Part shown: positions 36,242 through 45,316 of the stretch, in pieces
Layout: each line of letters opens with the position of its first letter
Position numbering within the stretch: position 1 is the stretch's first letter
Assembly: GCF_011682055.1 (NCBI RefSeq)
Contig: NZ_JAAQOM010000013.1
Coordinates: forward strand, 62,001-126,000
Length of the DNA stretch: 64,000 nucleotides
Direction: 5' to 3'
Origin: Telluria antibiotica
GTDB lineage: Bacteria; Pseudomonadota; Gammaproteobacteria; Burkholderiales; Burkholderiaceae_D
The notes under the pieces: model-generated
Database searches by the model: none
What the model was told of the DNA's origin: nothing
What the model saw: only the letters and a program-made list of their open reading frames with translations
Program-made: the position numbers and the translations under genes

Positions 36242-37510
36242 ATGCAAATCGACAAGTCGGTCCCGCGCGCGGGCGCGTTCGCCTGGTTCGCGCGCGCGGC
36301 TGCCCGCGACAACCCGTACGCGCAGTTCAACCTCGGCATGATGTACAAGAACGGCGACGGTACCGCGCAGGACGAGGCCGCGGCCTGCCGCTGGCTGGAG
36401 CGGGCCGCACGCCAGCACCTCGCGTTCGCGCAGAACCACCTGGGCACGATGTATTTCCAGGGCCGTGGTGTCGCGCAGTGCGACAAGACGGCCGCCTACT
36501 GGTTCGGCCGCGCCGCCGCGCAGGGCGACGCGTCGGCGCAGCAGAACCTCGGCGACCTGTACCTTGCCGGACGGGGCGTCGAGCGCGGTGCGGGCGAGGC
36601 CGTCGCGTGGTATTACAAGGCGGCCGAGCAGGGCCTGGCGAGCGCGCAGCGCATGCTGGGGACGTGCTACCTGGAAGGTGCAGGCGTCGCATGCAGCTAT
36701 CCGCTCGCGCTGGCGTGGTTCCGCAAGGCCGCCTTGCCGGGCGACGCCGAAGCTGAAGTCGGCCTGGGACTGATGGTCCGCCGCGGCCAGGGCGTCGCGC
36801 CGAGCGAGGGAGAGGCGTTGTACTGGTTCCGGCGGGCGGCCGCGCGCGGCCATGCGCCTGCGCAGCGGTTGCTGGGCCTGGCCTATCTGGCCGGCCTCGG
36901 GACGCCGTCCGATGCGCTGGGCGCGCGCGCGTGGCTCGAATGCGCGGCGGAGCAGGGCGACGCGGAAGCCCAGCTCAGCCTCGCCCGCTGGTTCGGCGAC
37001 GTCGGCAGCGGAGGGGCGCTGTACTGGTACCGGCGCGCGGCGGAACAGGGCGCTGCGAAGGCGCAGTTCACGCTCGGCGTGATGCATGCGAACGGACAGG
37101 GCGTGCCCCGCGACGACGTGCTGGCCGCCACCTGGTATCGCCGTGCGGCGGAACAGGGCGACGCCAGCGCGCAGAACAATCTCGGCGCGATGTATGCGAA
37201 CGGCACCGGCGTCACACAGGACGATGCGGAGGCCGTGCACTGGTACCGCCTCGCCGCCGAACAGGGGCACGCGCTGGCCCAGTACAACCTGGGAACGATG
37301 GTCGGCAGCGGGCGCGGCGTCGCGCGCGATGCCGTGCAGTCGTATCTGTGGATGCTGCTGGCGGCCGATGGCGGCGATCCGGCCGCGGCTGCGGGCAAGG
37401 CCAGCGTCGGGCGCCGCCTCGCGCGTGACCAGGCCGACCCCGGCATGGACCGGCGCCGGCAGTGGCAGCGGGTTCGGCTGTACGCGGGGCCGGAGCGCCG
37501 TGTCGCGTGA
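36242..37510 (+). CDS. SEL1-repeat (TPR-like) protein
   Basis: A 422-residue protein built of about ten SEL1-like repeats of 36 residues (for example AQFNLGMMYKNGDGTAQDEAAACRWLERAA), running from about residue 10 to 385. Such arrays form superhelical scaffolds for protein binding. No signal peptide or membrane helix is visible. The ATG at 36242 has no strong ribosome site. The repeats at residues 275-345 are close to identical (AAEQGDASAQNNLGAMYANG type), suggesting recent duplication. Partners are unknown. Confidence 0.83.
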   Translation: MQIDKSVPRAGAFAWFARAAARDNPYAQFNLGMMYKNGDGTAQDEAAACRWLERAARQHLAFAQNHLGTMYFQGRGVAQCDKTAAYWFGRAAAQGDASAQQNLGDLYLAGRGVERGAGEAVAWYYKAAEQGLASAQRMLGTCYLEGAGVACSYPLALAWFRKAALPGDAEAEVGLGLMVRRGQGVAPSEGEALYWFRRAAARGHAPAQRLLGLAYLAGLGTPSDALGARAWLECAAEQGDAEAQLSLARWFGDVGSGGALYWYRRAAEQGAAKAQFTLGVMHANGQGVPRDDVLAATWYRRAAEQGDASAQNNLGAMYANGTGVTQDDAEAVHWYRLAAEQGHALAQYNLGTMVGSGRGVARDAVQSYLWMLLAADGGDPAAAAGKASVGRRLARDQADPGMDRRRQWQRVRLYAGPERRVA

Positions 37511-37673
37511 TGCGCGGCGATAAGCCGGCGTGATGGGGCAGGCAGCCATACGTGATATCGCACTACCATGACATCACTGACGTGTATGGCAGCGATCGAA
37601 AATGGAAATTGGATTGATATCTCGGGCGGACGTAGACTGTGTTCATCACTGAACGACACGCAATGGAGCCGAT

Positions 37674-37817
37674 ATGAACGCCACCACCACCATCTCTGCC
37701 CGCCGCACTGCCGACAGCGCGCTCGGCCGCCTGTTCCGCGCGCTCTGCACGGAAGCTTGCCGCGCACTCGAACTCGTCGGTGCCTCGTACCGTAGCGGCC
37801 CGCTGACGCCGCGCTGA
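37674..37817 (+). CDS. Small 47-residue protein with its own terminator
   Basis: A short gene encoding MNATTTISARRTAD and ending YRSGPLTPR, mostly helical and rich in Ala, Leu and Arg with two Cys. It has GGAG eight bases before the ATG, a possible promoter (TTGGAT with TAGACT after 18 bp, near 37610-37640) and a strong terminator 43 bp after the stop. This arrangement argues it is a genuine unit. Function unknown; an RNA role for the transcript cannot be excluded. The gap 37511-37673 otherwise holds only its promoter. Confidence 0.6.
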   Translation: MNATTTISARRTADSALGRLFRALCTEACRALELVGASYRSGPLTPR

Positions 37818-37859
37818 GCATCCGCCAGCACCGGTTCCGCACCGACGGAACCTCACGAC

Positions 37860-37890
37860 AACCCCTGCCGCGCGCAGGGGTTTTTGTTTT
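37860..37890 (+). terminator. Rho-independent terminator
   Basis: AACCCCTGC and GCAGGGGTT pair as a 9-bp stem with a five-base loop, followed by TTTGTTTT. It closes the small plus-strand gene and sits 13 bp before the 3' end of the convergent XRE-cupin regulator. Confidence 0.85.
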
Positions 37891-37902
37891 GTCAACGTCC
37901 CG

Positions 37903-38478
37903 TCAGCGGTGCACGACCACCAGCAGCGCCTTCGCTTCCGTCTTGCCGGCATTTCGGATGGCATGGTTCTGGTCGGCCGGATAGCGCGCCGTCGCGCCGT
38001 GCTTGATTTTTCGCTTCTCGGCCCCGACCTCCAGTTCAACCGTCCCGGTGACCACGGTCAAGTGCTCGGTGGTACCCGGATCATGGGCCTGCGACGCCAG
38101 TTCGCCACCCGGCTGCAACGTCAGTTCATACCATTCATACTTGCCGGCAAGGTCCATCGGTCCGAGGATGCGCAGCGAATACCCCGCGTGGCTGCCGGGC
38201 AGGGTCGGGATTTCGTGGGCGTCGACGACACGGATGAGGTCGACCGGACGCACTTCGGACGACAGCAGTTCGCCGATCGGCACGCCGAGCGCATTGGCCA
38301 GGCGCCACGTGATGGCGATCGTGGGGTTGGCCTTTTCCCGTTCGATCTGCGACAGCATCGATTTCGACACGCCCGCGATGCGCGACAGGTCTTCCAGGGT
38401 GAGGCCGCGCGCGAGGCGCAGCCGCTGCAGGGTGGCCCCGACTTCGGGCGGGGCGCTGGTGGTGACTGCTTTGTTCAT
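37903..38478 (-). CDS. XRE-family regulator with cupin sensor domain
   Basis: A 191-residue regulator. Its N-terminal helix-turn-helix (LEDLSRIAGVSKSMLSQIEREKANPTI split around residues 27-53) is followed by a C-terminal RmlC-type cupin (about 115-190: QAHDPGTTEHLTVVTG, then DQNHAIRN). It is divergent from kbl-tdh-sdaA with palindromes between them, so it most likely controls that threonine/serine catabolic operon and itself. The ligand could be an amino acid. The ATG at 38478 was chosen from family alignment. E. coli uses a different regulator set for tdh-kbl. Confidence 0.85.
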   Translation of the reverse strand: MNKAVTTSAPPEVGATLQRLRLARGLTLEDLSRIAGVSKSMLSQIEREKANPTIAITWRLANALGVPIGELLSSEVRPVDLIRVVDAHEIPTLPGSHAGYSLRILGPMDLAGKYEWYELTLQPGGELASQAHDPGTTEHLTVVTGTVELEVGAEKRKIKHGATARYPADQNHAIRNAGKTEAKALLVVVHR

Positions 38479-38514
38479 GGAGCTTGCTTGCCAAGTTCAA
38501 TGGCTGGGGGTAAG

Positions 38515-38551
38515 ATTCAATATATTGAATTTCTGTTCGAAATATAGAACA
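38515..38551. promoter_or_regulatory. Two candidate operators between the XRE-cupin gene and kbl
   Basis: ATTCAATATATTGAAT (38515-38530) is a 16-bp perfect palindrome and TGTTCGAAATATAGAACA (38534-38551) is a second inverted repeat with 5-bp perfect arms. They lie mid-way in the 134-bp divergent gap, in an AT-rich stretch where both promoters should be. They are the obvious sites for the adjacent XRE-cupin regulator. Confidence 0.7.
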
Positions 38552-38612
38552 CGTTCCATACATCGAACGCACCGCCACTATATACCATTCGCCAACCACA
38601 AGGACGAGAACG

Positions 38613-39818
38613 ATGAGCGACCCAGCATTCTATAGCGACCTGCAGCAGAAACTCGACACGCTGAAGACCGAAGGCCTGTTCAAGCCCGAGCGCGTGCTCG
38701 CTTCGCGCCAGGGCGCCGAAGTGGTGGCGGACGACGGCCGGACGCTCATCAATATGTGCGCCAACAACTACCTGGGCCTGTCGGGCGACCTGGAGACGCA
38801 GAAGGCCGCCGAGGCCGCGCTGCAGAAATACGGCTACGGCCTGTCGTCGGTGCGTTTCATCTGCGGCACGCAGACCGTGCACAAGGCGCTGGAGCGCAAG
38901 CTGTCCGAATTCCTCGGCACGGACGACACGATCCTGTACGCGGCCGCGTTCGACGCGAACGGCGGCGTGTTCGAACCGCTGTTCGACGAGAACGACGCCA
39001 TCATCTCCGACGCGCTGAACCACGCGTCGATCATCGACGGCGTCCGCCTGTGCAAGGCCGCGCGCTACCGCTACGCGAACAACGACATGGCCGACCTGGA
39101 AACGCAGCTGCAGGCCGCGACGAGCGCCGGCAAGCGCCACAAGATCATCGTCACGGACGGCGTGTTCTCGATGGACGGCACGATCGCCCAGCTGGACAAG
39201 ATCGTCGCGTTGGCCGAGAAATACGGCGCGCTGACGATGATCGACGAATCGCACGCCTCCGGCTTCATGGGCAGGACGGGCCGCGGCACGCACGAGCACT
39301 GCGGCGTCGTCGGCAAGATCGACATCATCACGGGCACGCTCGGCAAGGCGCTGGGCGGGGCGATGGGCGGCTTCACGTCCGGCCGCAAGGAAGTCATCGA
39401 GACGTTGCGCCAGAAATCGCGCCCGTACCTGTTCTCGAACACGCTGGCGCCGATGATCGCCGGGGCGTCGCTCGCGGTGCTGGACCGTATCGGCAAGTCG
39501 ACCGAACTGCGCGACCGGCTGCACGAGAACACGGCATACTTCCGGCGCGAGATCGAGCGCATCGGTTTCACCATCAAGCCGGGCACGCACCCGGTGGTGC
39601 CGGTGATGCTGTTCGACGCGCCCGTCGCGCAAAAATTCGCGGCGCGCATGTTCGAGCTGGGCGTGCTGCTGTCGGGCTTCTTCTACCCGGTGGTGCCGAT
39701 GGGCCAGGCGCGCGTGCGCGTGCAGCTGTCGGCCGCGCATACCCGCGAACAACTGGACAAGGTGCTGGGCGCCTTCGAGCAGGCCGGGCGCGAGCTGGGC
39801 ATCATCAAGGCCGCCTGA
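38613..39818 (+). CDS. kbl: Glycine C-acetyltransferase (2-amino-3-ketobutyrate CoA ligase)
   Basis: A 401-residue PLP enzyme cleaving 2-amino-3-ketobutyrate with CoA to glycine and acetyl-CoA. The PLP lysine is in TGTLGKALGGAMGG, with DESHASGFMGRTGRG and NNYLGL typical of the alpha-oxoamine synthase family at full Kbl length. It is the first gene of the kbl-tdh-sdaA operon, behind the operators at 38515-38551. It follows the dehydrogenase step encoded by the next gene. Confidence 0.95.
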   Translation: MSDPAFYSDLQQKLDTLKTEGLFKPERVLASRQGAEVVADDGRTLINMCANNYLGLSGDLETQKAAEAALQKYGYGLSSVRFICGTQTVHKALERKLSEFLGTDDTILYAAAFDANGGVFEPLFDENDAIISDALNHASIIDGVRLCKAARYRYANNDMADLETQLQAATSAGKRHKIIVTDGVFSMDGTIAQLDKIVALAEKYGALTMIDESHASGFMGRTGRGTHEHCGVVGKIDIITGTLGKALGGAMGGFTSGRKEVIETLRQKSRPYLFSNTLAPMIAGASLAVLDRIGKSTELRDRLHENTAYFRREIERIGFTIKPGTHPVVPVMLFDAPVAQKFAARMFELGVLLSGFFYPVVPMGQARVRVQLSAAHTREQLDKVLGAFEQAGRELGIIKAA

Positions 39819-39906
39819 TCCCGGCGCTTTACAAGATCGACCGGCGGCCGCCCACGAAGCGGTGCGCCGGAACAGGCTCACGAAGCCAAAAGGAAGGTAA
39901 GAACGC

Positions 39907-40869
39907 ATGGAACGCATCCTCATCATCGGCGCCAACGGCCAGATCGGCAGTGAACTGGTGACCGCCCTCGCGCAGCAGCACGGCGCCGCGAACGTGATCG
40001 CGGCCGACATCGGCGCGGACAACCTGTACGGCGCCGCGCGCTACGTGCGCCTCGACGTGCTCGACAAGGACGCGGTGGCGGGCCTGATCGCAACCGAAGA
40101 CGTGACGCAGGTCTACCAGCTCGCGGCGCTGCTGTCGGCCACCGGAGAGAAGGTGCCGCTGAAGGCCTGGACGTTGAACATGGACGGTCTGCTCAACATC
40201 CTCGAGATCGCGCGCGAGCGGGGCGAGGCCGGCAAGCAATTGAAAGTGTTCTGGCCGTCGTCGATCGCCGCGTTCGGCCCGAATACGCCGAGCGAAGCCA
40301 CGCCGCAGTACGCGGTGATGGACCCGACGTCGATCTACGGCATCAGCAAGCTCGCGGGCGAGCGCCTGTGCGAGTACTACCACGCGAAGTACGGCGTGGA
40401 CGTGCGCAGCATCCGCTACCCGGGCATCATCAGCTACAAGTCGCCGCCGGGCGGCGGCACGACGGACTACGCGATCGCGATCTTCCACGCGGCGCTGCGC
40501 GGCGAGACCTATGAATGCTTCCTCGGCCCGGAGACGACACTGCCGATGATCTACATGCCGGATGCGATCCGCGCCACGATTGAACTGATGGACGCGCCGG
40601 CGGAACAGGTCGTCATCCGCTCGTCGTACAACGTGGCCGGCGTGTCGTTCAATCCGCGCGAGCTGGCGGCCGCCATCCAGGCGAAACTGCCCGCGTTCCG
40701 CATCGCGTACAAGCCGGACAGCCGCCAGCAGATCGCCGATTCCTGGCCGAAGAGCCTCGACGACAGCCGCGCCACCGCGGACTGGGGCTGGAACGCGCGC
40801 GTCGGCATCGAAGCGATGGTCGAGGACATGCTCGCCAACGTCGACGTGGGAATGAGCAAGGCGGCCTGA
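39907..40869 (+). CDS. tdh: L-threonine 3-dehydrogenase, SDR (epimerase-like) type
   Basis: A 320-residue NAD-dependent enzyme oxidising L-threonine to 2-amino-3-ketobutyrate. It is of the short-chain/UDP-epimerase type (GANGQIG at 8-14, SSIAAF, YGISK catalytic motif), as in animal and some bacterial TDH, and not the zinc MDR type of E. coli. SPPGGGTTDYAIAIFHAAL and GPETTLPMIYMPDAI are characteristic of this subgroup. It lies 88 bp after kbl and has AAGGAAGG before its ATG. Pairing with kbl strongly supports the call. Confidence 0.93.
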   Translation: MERILIIGANGQIGSELVTALAQQHGAANVIAADIGADNLYGAARYVRLDVLDKDAVAGLIATEDVTQVYQLAALLSATGEKVPLKAWTLNMDGLLNILEIARERGEAGKQLKVFWPSSIAAFGPNTPSEATPQYAVMDPTSIYGISKLAGERLCEYYHAKYGVDVRSIRYPGIISYKSPPGGGTTDYAIAIFHAALRGETYECFLGPETTLPMIYMPDAIRATIELMDAPAEQVVIRSSYNVAGVSFNPRELAAAIQAKLPAFRIAYKPDSRQQIADSWPKSLDDSRATADWGWNARVGIEAMVEDMLANVDVGMSKAA

Positions 40870-40975
40870 TCGCCATCCATTGCCGCGGCCGCCACGAGCG
40901 GCCGACGTCCAACTGAAAAGGGCGGCGTCCACGAGACGTAGCGACAGCCCTCATCACGACAACAGGAGACAGCTC

Positions 40976-42352
40976 ATGGACATGAGCGTATTTGACCTTT
41001 TCAAGATCGGCATCGGCCCATCGAGTTCGCACACCGTGGGCCCGATGGTCGCGGCACGCCGCTTCCTCATCGAGTGCGGGCCGCTCGACGATGCCGTGGG
41101 CGTGGAAGCCCATCTGTACGGCTCGCTCGCGCTGACGGGCGTGGGCCACGCGACCGACAAGGCCGTCATCCTCGGCCTGATGGGCGAGACGCCGCAGGAC
41201 GTCGACCCGGACACCGTCGACGACAAGCTCGCGGAGGCGGAGCTGGACGGCGTGCTGAACCTGCTGGGCACGAAGGTCGTGCCGTTCACACGCAGCACGA
41301 GCCTCGTGTGGCACAAGCAGTCGACGTTGCCCGAGCACCCGAACGGCATGCGCTTCGTGCTGAAACTGGCGGACGGCAGTGTCATCGAGCGCATCTATTA
41401 TTCGGTCGGCGGCGGCTTCATCACGGCGCCGCGCGAGACGCAGGCGGCGCGCGAGACTGTCGCGGTGCCGTTCCCGTTCAATACGATGCGCGAACTCCTG
41501 GCGCAGGGCGCCCGCGACGGGTTGACCATCCCCGCCATGCTGCGCGCGAACGAGCGTGCCCGGATGACGGACGAGGCGCTGGATGCGGGCCTGGACCGCA
41601 TCTGGGACGTGATGCGCGGCTGTATCGCGCACGGCCTCGTCACGGAAGGCGAGCTGCCGGGCGGGTTGAACGTCAAGCGCCGCGCGGCGAAGCTGTGGCG
41701 CCAGGAACAGTCCGCGCGCGAGACGACGAACCACCTGCCGCACGATGCCGTCAACCAGGTCAGCCTGTATGCGATGGCAGTGAACGAAGAGAACGCGGCC
41801 GGCGGCCGCGTCGTCACGGCGCCGACGAACGGCGCGGCGGGCATCATCCCGGCCGTGCTGCGCTACTACGCCGAGGATTGCCGTCCCAGCGATGCGCGCC
41901 GCGGCATCCACGACTTCCTGCTGACGGCCGCGGCGATCGGCATGCTGTGCAAGAAGAATGCCTCGATTTCCGGTGCGGAGATCGGCTGCCAGGGCGAAGT
42001 CGGCGTCGCGTGCGGGATGGCGGCGGCGGGCCTCGTCGCGGCGCTGGGCGGGTCGAACGGCCAGATCGAGAACGCCGCCGAGATCGGCATCGAGCATCAT
42101 CTGGGCATGACGTGCGACCCCATCGGCGGCCTCGTGCAGATCCCGTGCATCGAGCGCAACGGGATGGGCGCCATCAAGGCCATCACGGCGGCGTCGCTGG
42201 CGCTGAAGGGCGACGGCACGCACTTCGTCAGCCTGGACGACGTCATCGAGACGATGCGCCAGACCGGGTTCGACATGCAGGCCAAGTACAAGGAAACGTC
42301 CCTGGGCGGGCTGGCCGTGCACGTGGTGACGGTGAATCACGCCGCCTGCTGA
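40976..42352 (+). CDS. sdaA: L-serine ammonia-lyase (Fe-S serine dehydratase)
   Basis: A 458-residue single-chain [4Fe-4S] enzyme deaminating L-serine to pyruvate. MSVFDLFKIGIGPSSSHTVGPM at the start is the family signature, and cluster cysteines are visible in GMTCDPIGGLVQIPCIERN and SGAEIGCQGEVGVACGM. The ATG at 40976 has AGGAG. It is the third gene of the threonine operon. Glycine from Kbl can be turned to serine by glycine hydroxymethyltransferase and then to pyruvate here, making a full threonine-to-pyruvate route. It is followed by a REP-like pair that may end transcription. Confidence 0.94.
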   Translation: MDMSVFDLFKIGIGPSSSHTVGPMVAARRFLIECGPLDDAVGVEAHLYGSLALTGVGHATDKAVILGLMGETPQDVDPDTVDDKLAEAELDGVLNLLGTKVVPFTRSTSLVWHKQSTLPEHPNGMRFVLKLADGSVIERIYYSVGGGFITAPRETQAARETVAVPFPFNTMRELLAQGARDGLTIPAMLRANERARMTDEALDAGLDRIWDVMRGCIAHGLVTEGELPGGLNVKRRAAKLWRQEQSARETTNHLPHDAVNQVSLYAMAVNEENAAGGRVVTAPTNGAAGIIPAVLRYYAEDCRPSDARRGIHDFLLTAAAIGMLCKKNASISGAEIGCQGEVGVACGMAAAGLVAALGGSNGQIENAAEIGIEHHLGMTCDPIGGLVQIPCIERNGMGAIKAITAASLALKGDGTHFVSLDDVIETMRQTGFDMQAKYKETSLGGLAVHVVTVNHAAC

Positions 42353-42364
42353 TGGCGCTGCTTT

Positions 42365-42447
42365 GGTGGGCGGAGCCCGCCCACCCTACGAAATTCCGGC
42401 CGCGCGTGGATTGCGAGGCCGCAGGGTGGGCACCCCGTGCCCACCAC
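42365..42447. repeat. Inverted pair of REP-like palindromic repeats
   Basis: GGTGGGCGGAGCCCGCCCACC followed by CTACG (42365-42390) is an inverted copy, and GCAGGGTGGGCACCCCGTGCCCACC (42421-42445) is a direct copy, of the core (G/C)AGGGTGGGC-loop-GCCCACC. The same core is found as a pair at 60772-60850. Each copy can form a strong hairpin. The pair sits in the sdaA-thrC gap and may act as a transcript end. Confidence 0.7.
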
Positions 42448-42480
42448 ACGCCGAAAGCATCGATTTGAATTGAATTTAGC

Positions 42481-42535
42481 GAACAATATTCGGCAAAAAG
42501 ACAATATTACCCGGTCCGGACTATAATAATTGTTC
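42481..42535 (+). promoter_or_regulatory. thrC promoter flanked by an inverted repeat
   Basis: AAGACA (42498-42503) and TATAAT (42522-42527) with an 18-bp spacer form a likely promoter 40 bp before thrC. GAACAAT (42481-42487) and ATTGTTC (42529-42535) flank it as a perfect 7-bp inverted repeat and may be an operator pair. Confidence 0.5.
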
Positions 42536-42566
42536 ACCGCCTGCCAACCCCGATCTTTTCTAACGT

Positions 42567-44048
42567 ATGCAATATGTGTCCACCCGCGCGACGAGCGCGT
42601 CCGCTGCACGTAATCCCCAGAACTTTTCCGACATCCTGCTGGGCGGCCTCGCGCCGGACGGCGGGCTGTACCTGCCCGAACAGTATCCGCAGGTGACGGG
42701 CGCCGAGCTCGACGCCTGGCGCACCTTGTCGTACGCGGAACTCGCCTACGAAATCCTGCGCAAGTTTGCCACCGACATCCCGGACGCGGACCTGAAGGCG
42801 CTGACCGCGAAGACGTACACCGCCGACGTCTACAAGAACGCGCGCGCCGACGAATCGGCGTCCGAGATCACGCCGCTGCGCGTGCTGGAACAGAGTCCGG
42901 AACGCACGCTGATCCTGCAAGGCCTGTCGAACGGCCCGACGCTCGCGTTCAAGGACATGGCGATGCAGCTGCTGGGCAATCTGTTCGAGTACGCGCTGGC
43001 GAAGAACGGCGACGAGCTGAACATCTTCGGTGCCACGTCGGGCGACACGGGCAGCGCGGCGGAATACGCAATGCGCGGCAAGCGCGGCATCCGCGTGTTC
43101 ATGCTGTCGCCGCACAAGAAGATGAGCGCGTTCCAGACGGCACAGATGTTCAGCCTGCAGGACCCGAACATCTTCAACATCGCCGTCGAAGGCGTGTTCG
43201 ACGATTGCCAGGACATGGTGAAGGCCGTCTCGAACGACCTCGAATTCAAGGTGCGCCACAAGATCGGCACCGTCAATTCGATCAACTGGGCGCGCGTCGT
43301 GGCGCAGGTCGTGTACTACTTCCGCGGCTACCTGAAGGCGACGACGTCGAACGACCAGAAAGTGTCGTTCACGGTCCCGTCGGGCAATTTCGGCAATATC
43401 TGCGCGGGCCACATCGCGCGCATGATGGGCCTGCCGATCGCGAAGCTCGTCGTCGCGACGAACGAGAACAACGTGCTGGACGAATTCTTCCGCACGGGCG
43501 TGTACCGCGTCCGCAAATCGTCCGAGACGTACCACACGTCGAGCCCGTCGATGGACATCTCGAAGGCATCGAACTTCGAGCGCTTCGTGTACGACCTCGT
43601 CGGCCGCGATGCGGACCGCACGCACGCGCTGTTCCGCAAGGTCGACACGCACGGCGGCTTCGACCTGTCCGGCGGACCGGGCAGCGACGGCGACGAATTC
43701 AAGCGCGTCGCCAACTACGGCTTCCAGTCCGGCTGCTCGACGCACGCGGACCGCCTCGCGACCATCCGCGACGTGTTCGACGACTACGGCATCACCATCG
43801 ACACGCACACGGCCGACGGCATCAAGGTCGCGCGCGAGCACGTCGAGCCGGGCGTGCCGATGATCGTGCTGGAGACGGCGCTGGCGGCGAAGTTCAACGA
43901 GACGATCCTCGAAGCGCTGGGCACCGACGCCGCGCGCCCGGCCGGCTTCGAGGACATCGAGACCCTGCCGCAGCGCTTCGTCGTGATGCATGCGAACGTC
44001 GCCGAGATGAAGGAATTCATCGCGGCGCACACGGGACTCGCAAAGTGA
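42567..44048 (+). CDS. thrC: Threonine synthase
   Basis: A 493-residue PLP enzyme converting O-phosphohomoserine to threonine. The PLP lysine is in NGPTLAFKDMAMQ and the phosphate loop is GATSGDTGSAAEYAM. The length and the opening MQYVSTR match the proteobacterial long form. No Shine-Dalgarno is seen, so translation may start close to the 5' end of the mRNA. It overlaps moeA by 4 bp if the GTG start of moeA is used. The homoserine dehydrogenase gene often found upstream in betaproteobacteria is absent; the sdaA operon is there instead. Confidence 0.95.
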   Translation: MQYVSTRATSASAARNPQNFSDILLGGLAPDGGLYLPEQYPQVTGAELDAWRTLSYAELAYEILRKFATDIPDADLKALTAKTYTADVYKNARADESASEITPLRVLEQSPERTLILQGLSNGPTLAFKDMAMQLLGNLFEYALAKNGDELNIFGATSGDTGSAAEYAMRGKRGIRVFMLSPHKKMSAFQTAQMFSLQDPNIFNIAVEGVFDDCQDMVKAVSNDLEFKVRHKIGTVNSINWARVVAQVVYYFRGYLKATTSNDQKVSFTVPSGNFGNICAGHIARMMGLPIAKLVVATNENNVLDEFFRTGVYRVRKSSETYHTSSPSMDISKASNFERFVYDLVGRDADRTHALFRKVDTHGGFDLSGGPGSDGDEFKRVANYGFQSGCSTHADRLATIRDVFDDYGITIDTHTADGIKVAREHVEPGVPMIVLETALAAKFNETILEALGTDAARPAGFEDIETLPQRFVVMHANVAEMKEFIAAHTGLAK

Positions 44049-45307
44049 GTCAGCCAGGGCGCAAGCCGTTGATGCCCGTACGCGAGGCGCTCGACGTCCT
44101 GCTGGCGTCCGCGCGCGTGGTGGACGGCGTCGAGGACGTCGCCACCCTGGACGCCAACGGCCGCGTGCTGGCGACCGACCAGGTCTCGGGCCTCTCGGTG
44201 CCCAGCGCCGACAACACGCAGATGGACGGCTATGCCGTGCGCGCGGCCGATTGCGCGAGTGGCGCAGCCACGTTGCGCATCGCCCAGCGCATTCCCGCGG
44301 GCACCGTCGGCGCGAAGCTGGAGCCCGGTACCGCCGCGCGCATCTTCACGGGCGCGCTGATTCCGGAAGGGGCGGACGCCGTCGTCATGCAGGAACAGTG
44401 CGACGCGAACGGCGACCAGGTGACGGTGAAGCACACGCCGCAGCCCGGCGAATGGATCCGCCGCGCCGGCGAGGACATCGTCGCGGGCAGCGTGATCCTG
44501 CCAGCCGGCACGCGGCTGCGCAGCCAGGAACTGGGGCTGGCCGCCTCCGTGGGCCTCGCGCGCCTGCCCGTGCGCCGGCGCGTGCGCGTGGCCGTGTTCT
44601 TCACCGGCGACGAGCTGGCGATGCCGGGCGAACCCTTGAAGCCGGGCGCCATCTACAACTCGAACCGCTTCAGCTTGCGCGGCCTGCTGGAGAACCTCGG
44701 CTGCGAGATCAGCGACTACGGCATCGTGCCGGACTCGCTGCAGGCCACGCGCGACACCTTGCGTGCCGCGGCCGCACAGCATGACGTGATCATCACGTCC
44801 GGCGGCGTCTCGGTCGGCGAGGAAGACCACATCAAGCCGGCCGTCGAAGCGGAAGGACGGTTGAACATGTGGCAGATCGCCGTCAAGCCGGGCAAGCCAT
44901 TGGCGTTCGGCGAAGTCGATCGCTCGGGCGGCAACGGGTCTGGCGAACGCAGTGCCCCCGGCACTGCGTTCTTCCTTGGCTTGCCGGGCAATCCGGTGTC
45001 CAGCTTCATCACGTTTTTACTGTTCGTGCGGCCGTTCCTGCTGCGCGTGCAAGGCGTGACGGGCGCCGTGGAACCGCGGGCGATCCCGCTGCGCGCGGAC
45101 TTCGACTGGGCCAGGCCGGACCGCCGCAACGAATTCCTGCGCGCGCGCATCAACGACGCGGGCGGCCTCGACCTGTTCGCCAACCAGGGTTCCGGCGTCC
45201 TGACGTCGACCGTGTGGGCCGACGGCCTGATCGACAATCCGCCGGGGCAGGCGATCGCGAAAGGCGACATCGTGCGCTTCATTCCATTCAGCGCGCTGCA
45301 GTACTGA
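44045..45307 (+). CDS. moeA: Molybdopterin molybdotransferase MoeA
   Basis: A 420-residue enzyme inserting molybdate into adenylylated molybdopterin. It has the usual layout: PSADNTQMDGYAVRAAD (substrate loop), FTGALIPEGADAVVMQE, the MoCF-binding core VFFTGDELAMPGEPLKPGAIYNSN and ITSGGVSVGEEDHIKPA, and FLGLPGNPVSSFITF. A short Gly/Ser-rich insert (RSGGNGSGERSAPG) precedes the last motif and is unusual. The start is ambiguous: GTG at 44045, overlapping the thrC stop, or ATG at 44072. The former fits coupling, though no strong ribosome site favours either. Confidence 0.93.
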   Translation: MSQPGRKPLMPVREALDVLLASARVVDGVEDVATLDANGRVLATDQVSGLSVPSADNTQMDGYAVRAADCASGAATLRIAQRIPAGTVGAKLEPGTAARIFTGALIPEGADAVVMQEQCDANGDQVTVKHTPQPGEWIRRAGEDIVAGSVILPAGTRLRSQELGLAASVGLARLPVRRRVRVAVFFTGDELAMPGEPLKPGAIYNSNRFSLRGLLENLGCEISDYGIVPDSLQATRDTLRAAAAQHDVIITSGGVSVGEEDHIKPAVEAEGRLNMWQIAVKPGKPLAFGEVDRSGGNGSGERSAPGTAFFLGLPGNPVSSFITFLLFVRPFLLRVQGVTGAVEPRAIPLRADFDWARPDRRNEFLRARINDAGGLDLFANQGSGVLTSTVWADGLIDNPPGQAIAKGDIVRFIPFSALQY

Positions 45308-45316
45308 GAGACATCC

